Source of the DNA: Tetranychus cinnabarinus
Taxonomy: Eukaryota; Arthropoda; Arachnida; Trombidiformes; Tetranychidae
DNA: 64,000 bases
NCBI GenBank assembly: GCA_022266195.1
Contig: WHVY01000010.1
Location: 1,624,501 to 1,688,500 of the forward strand
Reading direction: 5' to 3'
Positions 36,372 through 49,100 of the stretch are shown one piece after another. The notes under the pieces were generated by a model. The model did no database searches and was not told where the DNA came from. It saw nothing but the letters and a program-made list of their open reading frames with translations. The number at the start of each line of letters is the position of its first letter. The first letter of the stretch is position 1. The position numbers and the translations under genes are program-made.

Positions 36372-37561
36372 TTATTTACGAGCGAGGTCATAGTTGTTCC
36401 AAAACCATTTGACGGATGTTCGAATACCTTCTTCGATTGGAGTGAACACGAAATCAGGTAAGTGTTTCCTCAGTTTGAGGTTAGAGGCTGTTTTTTTCAA
36501 CTGACCATCACTAAAACTGCAGTCATTGATTAAGTTAATCTTTATATCAGGAGCTACCTTATTAAACGATTCTGCAATTAGCTGAGCTGCATCATTGATA
36601 GTTATCTCGTCTTCTTCATCAACACTCAATATGATGGGTTCCGTTTGTTGATAGTTAAAAGAAACCCAAAGCATTAAACGAGCCAAATCAAGGGAATAAA
36701 TAAATTGTCTCATAGGTCTTCCAGAGCCGCATACAGTTAATTGAGTCTCTTTTGTACCTGTTGAAATAAAATCATATGTTGTTGAATTTTCAATTTCGAT
36801 GATTTGGAATAACAAATTAAGCTACCTTTTTGAATAGCATCTTGAACTTGTAAATAAGCTTTATGAATGAGACCAGGAATTACGTGAGAATCTTCCAAAT
36901 TAAAGTTATCATAAGGCCCGTAAACATTGGTGGGTATAACTGAAGTAAAAACAGGAATATTACAGCCGGATTGTTTTGCTTCTTGCTGCCATTTTTGAGC
37001 ATATCCACGATTCAAAACATCAATCATTCGTTTTGCATAAGAGTAACCAAAATTTGAATCATGCGGAGGACCAAGATGAATCTGGTTAAATTATAGTTGA
37101 TAAATAAAAACACGATTAAGTAATTATTGGTTTTGGGAAACTAAAATACAAACCATAGTCTCATCAATAGGGTAAACAGTTTTATCTGGAAAGATGCAAG
37201 TTGATAAGCACGAAACACATTTTTCTACCCTCAATTCATCACACAGTCGAAGTACGTTGTCATTGATCAAATTATTGATTCTGAAAAAAGATAAATTATT
37301 GGCTTCGTTTTTAAACAAGCCACCAACCATAGCAGCTAAATGCAGAACATAATTTGGTTTATGTTGATGGAATATCTTCTTGGCCTCTTTATAAACACTT
37401 AGATCACCGTCTTTAGATCCAAGAAACACGAATTTAATTCCAGGGTAATCTTTGCCGTCATTTTGCTTGACAATCTCTTCCACTGCTTTTCCAACTAATC
37501 CGGTTCCTCCAGTTACCAAAAAGACTTTCATGTCTGTAGTATTACCACTGATATCGGCCAT
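36372..37561 (-). CDS. Gmer: GDP-L-fucose synthase (GDP-4-keto-6-deoxymannose epimerase/reductase)
   Basis: Three exons, 37561-37154, 37081-36826 and 36757-36372, join in frame to 349 residues (human GFUS 321). The first intron donor is GTTTGT, less common but in frame. The N-terminal NADP-binding motif is TGGTGLVG. Other landmarks are LHLAAMVGG, the SCLSTCIFP block with the catalytic Ser, FGYSYAKRM with Tyr149 and Lys153 of the short-chain dehydrogenase YxxxK pair, PTNVYGPYDNF, RQFIYSLDLA, and a C-terminal LARK. The enzyme makes GDP-L-fucose from GDP-4-keto-6-deoxy-D-mannose in the cytosol, the last step of the de novo route feeding fucosylation of glycans. An internal Met (MKVFLVTGG) ten residues in is an alternative start closer to the usual N-terminus. 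Confidence 0.96.
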
Positions 37562-38339
37562 AACTTAAGGCAGCTATACTTACGATCCAAAGATGAATTG
37601 AAGATGTCGAATAAAAAATCAATATTTTAACTTTGATAACAAATTGTACCTACACCAATCAAAATAACAATTTTTTGATGAAAAAATCTAGTTCGCAGCT
37701 GATAAGTTAAAGAGAGAAACTTACTTTTGGTTTGCAATATTAGGAAGACAGTTCAATAAAGATACTCCATCAGGTTTACTGTACAATGTACAAATAAATT
37801 ACGAGATATTTGCTGACGAGACAGATATAGACAAAAAATATTTGAATTGTCGTATTGATAAATCTGTAGAAATCATTAATAAAAAAATGAGAACAATAGT
37901 AAACAAATTGGTTGTTGAGATTATAGTGAGCCTTAAAAGTATCAATTGGAGCTCAATTTGAATTATTGTGGGTTCGCAAAGAAAATTGTTTCTCAAGATT
38001 ATTATATCGCAATTTTAACTTCATCCCTGACTGAGACAATCTTGAAATTATCAGTAATCATATTATTATTATATTAACATAATAATAGCCTGTTAGGTCT
38101 GAAATTTACAATGTGATGGCCATAGTTCAGTAAGAATTAAGAGATGATCAGATGCCAATATTACAATAAGCTATGTTAAGTGATCTGATTTTAATTTTCT
38201 TCAAACTATTGAGTAATTTATTGGACATTCAGATTTGAACTTGATTGGTGAACTGTTTAATTAAAATATTCCAGAAGAAAAATTGTTATCACATGGGTTT
38301 GTTTCAATAAATATTTTATAAACACTAAAATTTCAGAAT
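37562..38339. other. Upstream region of GDP-L-fucose synthase; no gene seen
   Basis: AT-rich, divergent intergenic DNA with no supported coding sequence. It should contain the fucose synthase promoter. Confidence 0.45.
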
Positions 38340-38557
38340 TTGACTATCCCGCGTCAAATGACAAAATATTTACTTTTTCTGATAGGCCCTATCATAAGCA
38401 GCGTCATTATCAACAAACATCCTGCGAAGCAATTTTCCGACTTTTTTAATTTTACCATCAAATTTTATCAATTAACACCTTGATTTATTGATTACCTGTA
38501 TCCAGTTCTATATTTTGTTATCTTTTTCTCTTGGTGGCCACATCACCAATATCAATA
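38340..38557 (+). promoter_or_regulatory. Promoter/5'UTR block shared with intersectin (copy A)
   Basis: Aligns with 42948-43183. Shared strings in the same order include TGACTATCCCGCGT, CTATCATAA, GCAGCGTCATT, TCCTGCGAAGCAA and CACCAATATCAATAATGAT, the last running into the start codon. Conservation of several separated blocks points to a promoter and 5'UTR. The GC-containing TATCCCGCG could be a factor site (E2F-like), which is unproven. Confidence 0.7.
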
Positions 38558-39977
38558 ATGATAAATTTCTCATCATTGACCGGTTCTGGTGGTGGTGGTG
38601 GTTTACAACCCGAGGAATGGTCGATTCCCAATGAAGATCAATCTAATCAACTAGAAATAAACATTCGCTTGAAGCAGAGTGAGATAAAAATTCTGCTGAA
38701 TGAACTTGAAACGCTACATCAAATGATGAACCAGCTAGAGAATCAAAAATCAGAGGCCAAAAAACGATTACAGGATATGTCTTCTCAGGTATTTCTTGTT
38801 TATTACATTTTAAAAATGAAATTGATTATTCTAAAATTTGTTTATTTGACAGGTTGAAAGCTTGCGAACTCAGACGGATCAATATAAAGAAAGTATCGAA
38901 ACACAAGAAAATGAAATTAACGCAAAGAAACGAGAATTGGATGAACTAAAATCTGAAGAAAATCAAATGCAAAACAAGCTATCTGAAGCAAAGAAGTCAG
39001 TTGATGCCATATCGAGAGAGCTTGCAGATAATGCAATTACAATAAGTCAATACAAACTAAAGCTGGTAAATCTTGAAGAGTACGAAAATCGCTTGGAAAC
39101 CAGTAACTCCGAACTAGAATCTGCAATAATTAAAGAGGACATAGATAAATTAAACGGTATTTTAGCTCGGCCGATTACTCCTATCAGTGAATTGATTTCG
39201 GTAAGAATTGTGAAGCAAAAAGTGAAATACTGACATTCTTATTTATATTTCTTGAATTTCAGGAGTTTCCCGAGATCAAAGACGATCTGGAGTCAGGTTC
39301 ATTCATGGATAAAGATGCAGGCTTCATGTCATTTGGAAATGAATTTCAGCATGATCCTTTCGCTGGTGAAGATCTTTTCAATGAAGGTAATAACAGTCAA
39401 ATGTTTACAAACATTAGATTAACAACTTCACTCTTTTCAGATGATCCTTTCAAAAAAGATGTTTCATCTAGTGATAATTTCTTCGCCAATGACAATTTTT
39501 CATCGCCAACGGATTCTGGTATCAAATCAGCTTTCGATCCTTTCAGTAATCCACAAATCAACAACCGAAAAGTAAGAATTCATTAAAAATTCCATCTTTT
39601 ATTCACTTGCTTATTGCTTTCTAGTTAAGAACAATTTCCAGAAGAAATGTTTAAAAAAATGTTCATTTTTTCAGGACTCAAACGTTGACCTATTCGGAGC
39701 TGATCCATTCTCTCTCAGTCCTCGAAGCTCTAGTCCTGCTCCAGAACTACCTCCTAAGAAATGTAAAGCACCTCCGCCAAGACCTGCTCCACCAAAACCT
39801 GGAACTAAACCACCGCCACCCAGACCAGCTCCTCCATCTGAAAGTTTTAAAAAAGCTGTTGACCCATGGGGAGCTTCAGCTGATGATCCTTTTTCCGCTT
39901 CCAATACAGCATCTGTTGATAATTTTGATGCTTTTGGATCCAATTTCGCTGACTTTTCTGCTTTTGAACGTAAATAG
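38558..39977 (+). CDS. EPS15-like endocytic adaptor lacking EH domains, with intersectin-like N-terminus
   Basis: Exons 38558-38788, 38853-39200, 39263-39386, 39441-39571 and 39675-39977 join in frame to 378 residues. The 54-base segment 39387-39440 has GT-AG ends and a pyrimidine tract but is also an open multiple of three, so it may be optional. The start (MINFSSLTGS..EEWSIP) matches the first residues of the intersectin gene (MINFPPLTGS..EEWLIP), but the EH domains that follow there are absent. A coiled coil (about residues 40-180) resembles that of EPS15. DPF motifs follow (HDPFAGEDLF, DDPFKKD, FDPFSNP, ADPFSLS, DDPFSAS) for AP-2 ear binding, then proline-rich ELPPKK and PPPRPAPPKP segments, and a final NFADFSAF. 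EPS15 scaffolds clathrin-coated pits. Without EH domains this version could not bind NPF cargo adaptors itself but could dimerise through the coil and bind AP-2. Confidence 0.85.
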
Positions 39978-40362
39978 TTGAAGATTTCTTGAGATAAAAT
40001 CTAAGCTGAAAAATGATCGAAAGGCAAAGAAGTCAATCTGAAAGTTGACATCTTACGTGATTTGCTCAGTATGTGTGTAACTAAAAGCAAATCAATAGCA
40101 GTTTGTTAATTCTTCAAATGAAGATAATAAATAATGTCGTTTTAACAATTTAATCTTTTCACGTTGGTACTACTGAAGACAAAAGTATTGATATATTCCA
40201 TAATCTTTTTAACATCCGTTATCAAGAAGTATTTATTTATAAATTTCAGTGACTTTAGCAAATATTGGAATCTACGATTGTTGTCGAGAATATGGTTTGA
40301 CTGATCTAAATATACAATTCAGATTTTACATCCAATTTTCAATCCATTCAATATTTAATTTC

Positions 40363-40368
40363 AATAAA
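40363..40368 (+). terminator. Candidate polyadenylation hexamer of the EPS15-like gene
   Basis: AATAAA about 390 bases after the stop; another lies closer (about 40128). The region is convergent with the acyltransferase gene. Confidence 0.3.
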
Positions 40369-40464
40369 AAGGATCACTCTAAAATTGTTTTATTTTTTCA
40401 AACAAGATGATACTTGTCAAGATTTAAGTTGAGTTCCTATGGCCACTGTTTTCTTTCAGGGTCA

Positions 40465-41838
40465 TCAACGAGTTTGCGAGATTATGAGATTGTACAAAAA
40501 AATACAACAGTAAACAAAAATGATGAAGGTTGAGATGTAAAATAGATGAACAGCAATTATTTTGCTTATTGCTAAATCAACACGGCGACCTGGGCCATAA
40601 GTTTTAAAAAAAGACTCTTTATCAGTATAGAATTCATTCATTATTTGTTCCTTCTCTTTCCATAAATTTCTTAACCATTCAATGTTTAGTTTGCTACGTT
40701 TTATTTTGTAGACTTGACTTAATGAGGTTGCAGTTCCAGTGGAAATGTTCACGAACGGAAGAGATGCTGATCCATTTGATAAATCATTTTTACTGGTTTC
40801 ATTGTCGTCTGAATTTAAGCTTTCATCGTCCAATATATCATGAGTAATTTCATATACTCTAAATAAGAAGTACACTGGTTCAGGTTTAATTCCTTTGGCA
40901 ATGTCGAAAATTGTTATCGGATTTTCTTGATCACAGTAAAGTATTGTTAAATCAACAATATGGGTTATACCAATTCTTTCATCTAAAAGTTCATCGAAAG
41001 CTCCATATCGAGGCCAAACTGTTCGATTTAACTGGGGTAGATTATTTTTCGTAGCAAACTCAGCATTCTTGAGCAGCCGTTTATATCTGAAGCCACCTAT
41101 AAAGGTAAATAAATAATCAGTTAACATCAGTAATAATCAGTACTCTCAACTTCTCGAGAAAAACATGACACTTTACAAGTGTAATCAGTAAGATAAGATT
41201 ACCTTCAGGAAAAAGGATAAAACAGTTTTTCTTTTGATCACTCAATCCTGTACAATGTTTCACAAGATCGCCTTTGACAAAACTCTTTTGGTTAAGAAAA
41301 TAATCTTCGTGGGTCAAGGAGACAGGACCAAAATTAGAATATTTAAATTCAGCTGACATAATCCACATCATAATATAATCAGGATTCTGGCTTAATTTAT
41401 ACATTAGCAGGGGCACATCCCCAGTGCATTGATGATTACCGACAATACATATTTTGACTGGTTTATTTTTATCAACATTTTTACGGGCATCGGGTAATTC
41501 AGCTCCACAATTGTAAACTGTTGAACGAATTAAGTAGTTTATGGTTAGTTAAGCAAATATATAAAGCAATCATTAAATGTCAAAGATTATTTTAATTGTC
41601 AAGTAGGAAACAAAAATGACTTACCATATATACCGGCTAGCCATGACCACGACGAAACAGTGTAAAGACACCAGTTGTAAAGAAACACTTCAATTCTATT
41701 GTACAAATTTGAAGCGAACAGTCTTAGCGGTAAAAGCACTATCCAGTTAAGATACAAATAACTAAGTACATGATAAATATTATGGACAACAATCACAAGA
41801 AATCGGATATAACCATAAAGTGAGATTAAAGCTTTCAT
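40465..41838 (-). CDS. Lpgat1: LPGAT1-type lysophospholipid acyltransferase (PlsC/AGPAT family)
   Basis: Exons 41838-41625, 41517-41203 and 41096-40465 join in frame to 386 residues (human LPGAT1 370). The hydrophobic N-terminus (residues 1-45) is a membrane anchor, followed by SSWSWLAGIYG, like the ASWGWYAGY of LPGAT1. The acyltransferase HX4D motif is NHQCTGD. MMWIMSAEFKYSNFGPVSLTH is block II and LFPEGGF is the FPEG block. RRXD-like NRTVWPRYGAF, the KPEPVYFLFRVY segment and a C-terminal hydrophobic helix complete the family layout. The closest relatives acylate lysophosphatidylglycerol or lysophosphatidylethanolamine at the ER. Substrate preference cannot be read from sequence. Confidence 0.92.
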
Positions 41839-42947
41839 TTATGATTTCACAAGGTAAGACACAACCAAAAATCTTAAAGAAGACTAAAGTGCCGGATGGT
41901 TATTAAGTAATCAATAGAAGGTAAATGAGAATTGATCTTGAATAGAAAACACAAAGATGTGATGATTATGAAGAAAGCTTGGCGAACATAGACTACTCAT
42001 CTCTATTATTATCTTCAAATTAATTTTAGACACTTGATCAATGATTAACTGATTTTGATGGCGTCACCTTTCAAAACAGTATTGAATGGATTAATACAAA
42101 AAAAAGGTGAATTCAAGTAAACGCATGCTCGGAGTGCTTACAGTTGCTCGGTTTCGATAATGATATCGATGATATCGGCAATTCTGTCAAATTATCGATA
42201 ATTTTTGAACGGTTTAAAGCCTCAATTTCAGGGATTCAGTGTTAAAATGTAATCATGAAAACGAAGTGCATAGATGGAAATATTCAAAAGAAACCTAATT
42301 GATCAAAAAACATAAGATTCAATCTGCAATAACTGATAAGTCCCATAAAACCTAAACATATAAAGCTAGAGTCTAAACTGAAAGCTCTTCAGTCCAATTC
42401 CTAATTTCGTAAAATGTTATTAAATTTAGATTTCGGTTTTGATCTAACAATCAGTCTTATTTTGATATTTTTACGGTTTCGGTATTATTCAGATTATAAT
42501 TTGTCTCAACAACTGAATAATTTTCAAATTTCAACTGGTTTAGTTTATTTGACTGAAAATAGATGTCACTTTGATTACATTGTGTATAAAAAATATTCAA
42601 ACATGAGATTTTTAACAAACGGATGTAAGGACCGAATGATGATTTAGACGAAAGATAATTTGTGAACAAACTAATTTTTAAAAACAACAAAATTATGATT
42701 AAATTAGGATAGCCTTTCCTTCCGCTGATAAAATTGTTTATCATTATGTATTAAACAAACAATAAAGATGTGTTAGATTTGGTACTTAATTTGTTGTACT
42801 TCTTACTTTTCTAGTATTTTATTTATCGCACTTATCTTGATTCTAATAATTTGAACTATCTTTATGAGTTTATAATAGTTGATGATATTGAAATATGAAA
42901 AATTAACCCTTGATCATTGAATAGATGTTTATCAATAATTTTAAACA
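41839..42947. other. Divergent region between LPGAT1 and intersectin; no supported gene
   Basis: Contains two overlapping open frames on opposite strands (about 42414-42744) rich in Ile, Leu, Phe and Asn, as expected in AT-rich DNA. I recognise neither. The LPGAT1 promoter must lie here. Confidence 0.5.
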
Positions 42948-43183
42948 TTTGACTATCCCGCGTTTGTTTCTGCAAAAATATTTAATACCACCTATCATAA
43001 CATATAACATACGCAGCGTCATTGTCACTTAGCATCTGGTTCCTGCGAAGCAACTGTCCACTTGATATAATTATTTTTTCTATCGATATTTATTTAATTT
43101 CACCTTAATTTATTGTTTCATTTCAAACCAGTTACATTCTTTGTGGTCCAAAGTTACTGTTTATCGAGTCACCAATATCAATA
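42948..43183 (+). promoter_or_regulatory. Promoter/5'UTR block of intersectin shared with the EPS15-like gene (copy B)
   Basis: Carries TGACTATCCCGCGT, CTATCATAA, GCAGCGTCATT, TCCTGCGAAGCAA and the start-codon context in the same order as 38340-38557, with small insertions between blocks. Confidence 0.7.
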
Positions 43184-46100
43184 ATGATAAATTTTCCACC
43201 ATTAACCGGCTCTGACGGCAGTGCACAAGCCGAGGAGTGGTTGATTCCTCAATCAACAAAGTTAAAATACACTCAACTATTCAATACACACGATCTTACT
43301 AGAACTGGATTTATTTCTGGACCACAAGCAAGGAATATTTTTCTTCAATCTGGTCTTCCTCAAAAAGTGCTAGCTCAAATATGGGCTTTAGCAGATTATG
43401 ATGTTGATGGAAGACTAACTTGCGAAGAGTTTATTCTGGCAAATTATCTTATTGAGCGTGTACAGCGAGGTGAACAAATACCCACAGTTTTACCTCCTGA
43501 ATTAGTGCCACCAGCCCAAAGAAAACCAAGTGTTGGTTCTGCATATTCACCTCCCAACGGCTTAAATGAATGGGCGATTCCTCAAGCAACAAAGTTAAAA
43601 TACACTCAAATATTTAACACACAAGATCTTACTAGAACTGGATTTATATCTGGACCACAAGCAAGGAATATTCTTCTTCAATCTGGTCTTCCTCAAAAAG
43701 TGCTAGCTCAAATATGGGCTTTAGCCGATCAGGATGTTGATGGAAGACTAACCTGTGAAGAATTTATCCTAGCAAACTATCTTATTGAGCGTGTACAGCG
43801 AGGTGAACAAATACCCACAGTTTTGCCTCCTGAATTAGTGCCACCGACCCAAAGAAAAGCCAGTGTTGGTTCTGCATATTCCCCATCTAATGGTTTAAAT
43901 GAATGGGCAATTCCTCAGTCAACAAAGTTAAAATACACCCAATTATTCAATTCGCATGATCAAACTAGAACAGGATTCATTTCTGGGCCACAAGCAAGGA
44001 ATATTCTTCTTCAATCTGGTCTTCCTCAAACAGTTCTAGCTCAAATATGGGCTCTAGCTGATTATGATGTTGATGGGAGATTAACTTGTGAAGAATTCGT
44101 TCTAGCAACTTATTTAATTGATATTGTAAAAGCAGGTAGTCCTCTGCCTACAGCGTTACCTCCAGAATTGATTCCACCTAGCCAACGTAGACGATCATCA
44201 TCCGTTACCTCACAATCATCTGTTACCTCACGCGGTCTTGCTACATCAGCCAGTCTCATCGGATCATTAGATGAGATCAATGTTGGAGCTGATAGTAAGA
44301 ATAATATTACTACTTTCGAAGACAAAAGGCGAGAAAACTTTGAAAAAGGTCAAGCTGAACTAATAAAACGACGTCAAATGTTACTTGAACAGCAAAAAAG
44401 ACAAGAAGAAGAACGTGAGAAGAAGGAAAGAGAAGAACATGAAAAGAGAGAACGAATAAGGTTGGAAAAGGAAAAAAGGAAACAACAAGAATTAGAGAAA
44501 CAATTACAAAGACAAAGAGAACTCGAAGCTGCTAAAGAGGAAGAAAGGCTTAAGCAACTGGAGCAGAGAGAAGCTGCTCGACGCGAAATGGAAAGACTCA
44601 GAATGATTGAACTGGAAAATCAAAGAAAACAAGAGATGCTTAATCAAGAACAGGAAACTGCAGCTCAGTTAAAATCCAAGAAAAAGAGTTTGATGATCGA
44701 TTATGAACAAGTTTGTAACCAATTTAATCAATTACAAGAGCAAGTGAATGAATCAAGGAAAAAAGTTAATGACTGCAAGACGGAAATTGACAAAATGAGA
44801 GCTGAACGAGATGTCAAATTGAAAGAAATCAATTTTCTTAAAACTCAGATGAAAACCCTACAAGATCGACAACTTTTAATTGAACAAGATAAAATCAGTT
44901 TTTCAGCGCAGTTGAAAGATCTAGCTACTAACAATATTACTGGTATTACTGACTCTGCCCAGTTTGCACTTCAAAATAAAAAGATAAAAATTTCACAACT
45001 CAAAACCCAAATTGAAGAATGTGAAAAAGAAAAACTGTCGAAAAGTAAAGATATGCAAAACAAAAGTGCTGAACTCAGACAGTTGAAGGAAAAGTTTGAA
45101 ACGTTAATCAGTAGGGTTAAGGCCTTACAGGAAACTTATGACCGTCAAATACAAACAGCTAATGAAATTGTCAAGAGTAAACAGAAACAGATAGATAAAC
45201 CTGTCGAAAGTGCTTGGAGTGAACAAGGAAATGATGCCTGGAATACCGCTCATGATGCATGGCCAACTACCGATACCAATTCCAACTTCGACGCTTTCTC
45301 AGCTGACTTTCAAGCTAGTTTTCCAGCAAGTACAACACAAAATTCTGATCCAGGGACTAAATACCGTGCAGTTTTTGCTTTTGAAGCTAGATCTCAAGAT
45401 GAATTGACAATTAAAGATGGTGATATTATTATAGTTAGGCCTGACCCAAATGCTGCACCCGGTTGGTTACAAGGTGAACTTGATGGAAAGATTGGTTGGT
45501 TCCCTGAGGCTTATGTTGAACCTTTAGAATCAACGGAAACCCCAATTCTGCAAGCTCAGGATGCTTTCCCTGAGCCTGAAGTAGCTTCAGATACTTTATT
45601 CAGACAACAAGTTAGCACATTCGAAGAGTCTAAACCTATTGACTCAGGATTCTTGGATAACCATACAACAGCAGCAGCAACAACAACTACAACAACAGAA
45701 ACTCCTGCAGAGACTTATATTGACATAAGCATGCGAAGTTTCCCATTGAATGCAGTAGCATTATATGAATGGTCAACATCCGAACCTAATCATTTGACAA
45801 TCAATAAAGGAGATATTATCAATGTTAAACAGCTCAAAGATGAGTGGCTTTTAGGAGAAATTGTTGACAGAAGAGGGTGGTTCCCAAAGTATATCGTTAA
45901 ACCTATTTCAGGAAATATTGCATCTGAAACAGACTTAGAACCCATATATCATGTTTCAATGTATCCATTCCAATCTTTAGAGATTGGAGATCTTGCATTC
46001 GAAGCCGGTGAATTAATCAAAGTAATCAAAAAAGAAGGCGATTGGTGGTCAGGTGAAATCACACCTGATCGTATTGGTATATTCCCATCTAATTATGTCA

Positions 46101-49100
46101 GAGAAGCTATGGTTGAAGAATTGGTGAGTAAAATGAAGAAAAATTCAATCCTGATTTTAAGAGCATTGCTCAACCTAATACTTTGAAACATCGAAGAAAG
46201 TCCACCGAGATTGTAATTTAATTACATAATCTGTGCTTAAATTTTTTTTGCTGTATAAGATGAAAGTAATTTTTATTGCATTCTAACCTTTTCTAATTTC
46301 TCGTCTTTTCTTTTCCAGCCGATACCATCAACTTTTGCACCTCCACTTGCGGTGCCTGTGACAAAGACAATAAGTTTAGAGGTAAAACAAACGTAAAATA
46401 ATTTATTTTTCAGCTTACTAACACATCTTTCAACTCTCCTAATGCTTACCAATCATTAGAGGAAGGACTCGGATACTCCATCTCGGTCAGAATTTGCGGC
46501 TAGTCCAGCTCGTTCTGTTGATAGTCCCAAATTAAAGGTTACTTGATCTCATCTATACTCTGATTTAACTTTTAGTTTGACTTTTTTCTGTTATCGTTAT
46601 AGCTGTTAAGCCGTTAGAATATCTTTTTTTGTCCATCCTAATTTCTCATGAATTACTCAATTTAATCTAGCTTATAATTTCATTTGAAATTGTTTGTTTT
46701 CTTTTTAGATTCATAATTTTTTCAGATTTATACACCTCTTTAGGTTCACATCAGTTTGAAAATCTCATGATAATGTTACAGTTTTTTGAGCTCCATGAGA
46801 ATTAATGTACTTTTTTTGTTTTATCAGCACAAAAAGGGCGTTTAAGATTACTCATTATATATTTTTTCAATTGCTTTTGTTTATCCTGATTCTGAATTGT
46901 TTTGTAATCACTACCATACTGTATCATTTACCTTTTATTTGCTTTATGCATTTTGAACAACAATAAGCTAAAACAATTTTATTTTTCAATTCATTTAGAA
47001 GGGTAAACTTAAAAAACCAGAAATCGTACGTGTTATAGCTCCTTATAAAGCAACTGGGCCTGAACAGCTAAACTTAGAAAAAGATCAGCTAATTCAAGTT
47101 CGCAAAAAGAATGCATCTGGCTGGTGGGAAGGAGAAATTCAAATCAAAGGACAGAAACGTCAAATTGGATGGTTCCCTGCATCATATGTAAAATCTTTAT
47201 CTGGTTCTGGTGCCGGCTCTGGAGGAAGTTCAGCTCGATCAACTCCAGATCCAAATAAAGCAGAGAGTGAAACAATTGGTACTTAATCTTCCCCGTTGTC
47301 AAATCTCTCGCTTCTAAACTAACCCATTCTAAGAACATCAATCGACTTTTCCTTCATTACTAATCACTAACTGTCCAAGGCATCTTAACGTCTTTTATCT
47401 CATAACTCACCTTGATTCTTGTTTTCGCTAGTATTTGTTTGCTTGTTTTAGATAGATCGCTTCTAAAATAACCTGCGCTAGTCCCTTGTTTTTTTATTTA
47501 TTTTTTTTTGTTTTAACCTAACTTATGTTTTGCCATTTCAAAAATTGTCAACTTCAGAGAAAGTCATGTCTTTGTACCCATTCGTGGCTCAACATGATGA
47601 TGAACTTAGTTTTCAAGCCAACGAGGTGATTAAAGTTCTTTCCAAGGATGATCCTACTTGGTGGAAAGGGCAACTAGAATCAAACAATGCAATTGGAGTT
47701 TTCCCATCTAATTATGTTCAAAGTTTGGCTGATGCAAATTTTAGTAGATGTAAGTTATCTTCGTGAAAAGTAATCCCTTTAATCAACTTGTTTATCCAAT
47801 TTTGTTGCAGCTCATTAGATTTTTAAAACACTAGTTTTTTATTTCATTTTATTGTCTATCTTAGCATTGAGAACTAGGTGATACTCTTGAAGAAAAAACC
47901 TGGCATCTTTTTAAACGCTAAGATAGTCAATTCTTAACCTTGCCCCGTCACGTAATAATTATGCGTGTTTTTTTCTCATTCACTTACAGAAGTTCAATAA
48001 TTTCTAAAGCAGATTTTTTCCTTCCTTCCTTATTTTAGGAGGATCTTTAAAGATTAAGAAAATTGACACACAATAGAGGTTCTAGAGGCAATAATTAACG
48101 GGAAAGAGAGAGACCCACTAGTCACACAATTCATGGCCATAATCTTTGCTGGAAATATGGACACAACTTTTATAACCCGTCTTTTTCATTCATCTCCATT
48201 GATTACTCATCACCAGATCTTTTTTGCCCAATCGCTAAGCGATGCGCGAGTGTTTTGTATCACCTTTGGAAAAAAATGAATAGATCACCTGAATCTATCT
48301 ATTGTTCTATAGATTTATATTTCTCTCTTGCCTATCTTCTTCTCCTTCTTTGCTAAATATCATCTTCTTTTGAGTTAAACAAAGTTCTCAATTTCCACTA
48401 TATTGTATGATTTTTGCTGCCAAATTTTCAAATAATTAGTCAGGAAGTTAACACTAACTTAACTCAAGTTTTACAAAACCCTAGCGTTGCATCGTCTTCC
48501 TCCTCACACCCACCCACAACTATTCTTCCTTCTCGATTCCCTTTCATTGAACTCTTTTCTCTCACTCCTTTTCAAACTTCTAGTCTGCTTTTTCATCTCT
48601 TGAGCTATCAACTTTTTTGGCCACCTAATTTGTTTGCTCAGTACTAAAGTTTACGAGTTGTATTATCTCTCTTTGGATTAAAACGGAATGAATATAACTT
48701 TTGGATTAATTGGCTTAAGTTTCATTGTGATGTGCCATAGATAAGATTAATGATCAATTTCGTGCCGTTTTTCCCAGTTAATATTTGAATAGTGTTTTCG
48801 TTCACCATTTTTCAAATCCTCTTTGTTACAAACATCATCTCACCTTTACCTTCTGTGTTAACCTAATGAGTGCTAATGATGACCAAATTATATCATGTCT
48901 TTAGTTGTTTTATCACTTCCATTCAAAGTCGTTCCCGGTATCTCAATGCTATTCTCATTGCCCTTGCTTATGACTAAGTTTGACCCTTTACTATCTATCG
49001 CAATTTCATTAACTAAATCACTTTATTTTCTCATCTCTTTCCCATTAATTGTTACTCCCGGGTCTCACCTTGTACTTTCTCTCTCATATCGTCTCATATC

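Noticed and set aside
39387..39440. 54-base in-frame segment of the EPS15-like gene as coding sequence
   Set aside because: GT-AG ends, a pyrimidine tract and its position between DPF-type segments favour an intron, though retention would keep the frame.
42414..42744. Overlapping ORFs on both strands upstream of intersectin
   Set aside because: Composition typical of AT-rich non-coding DNA and mutually antisense; no family resemblance.
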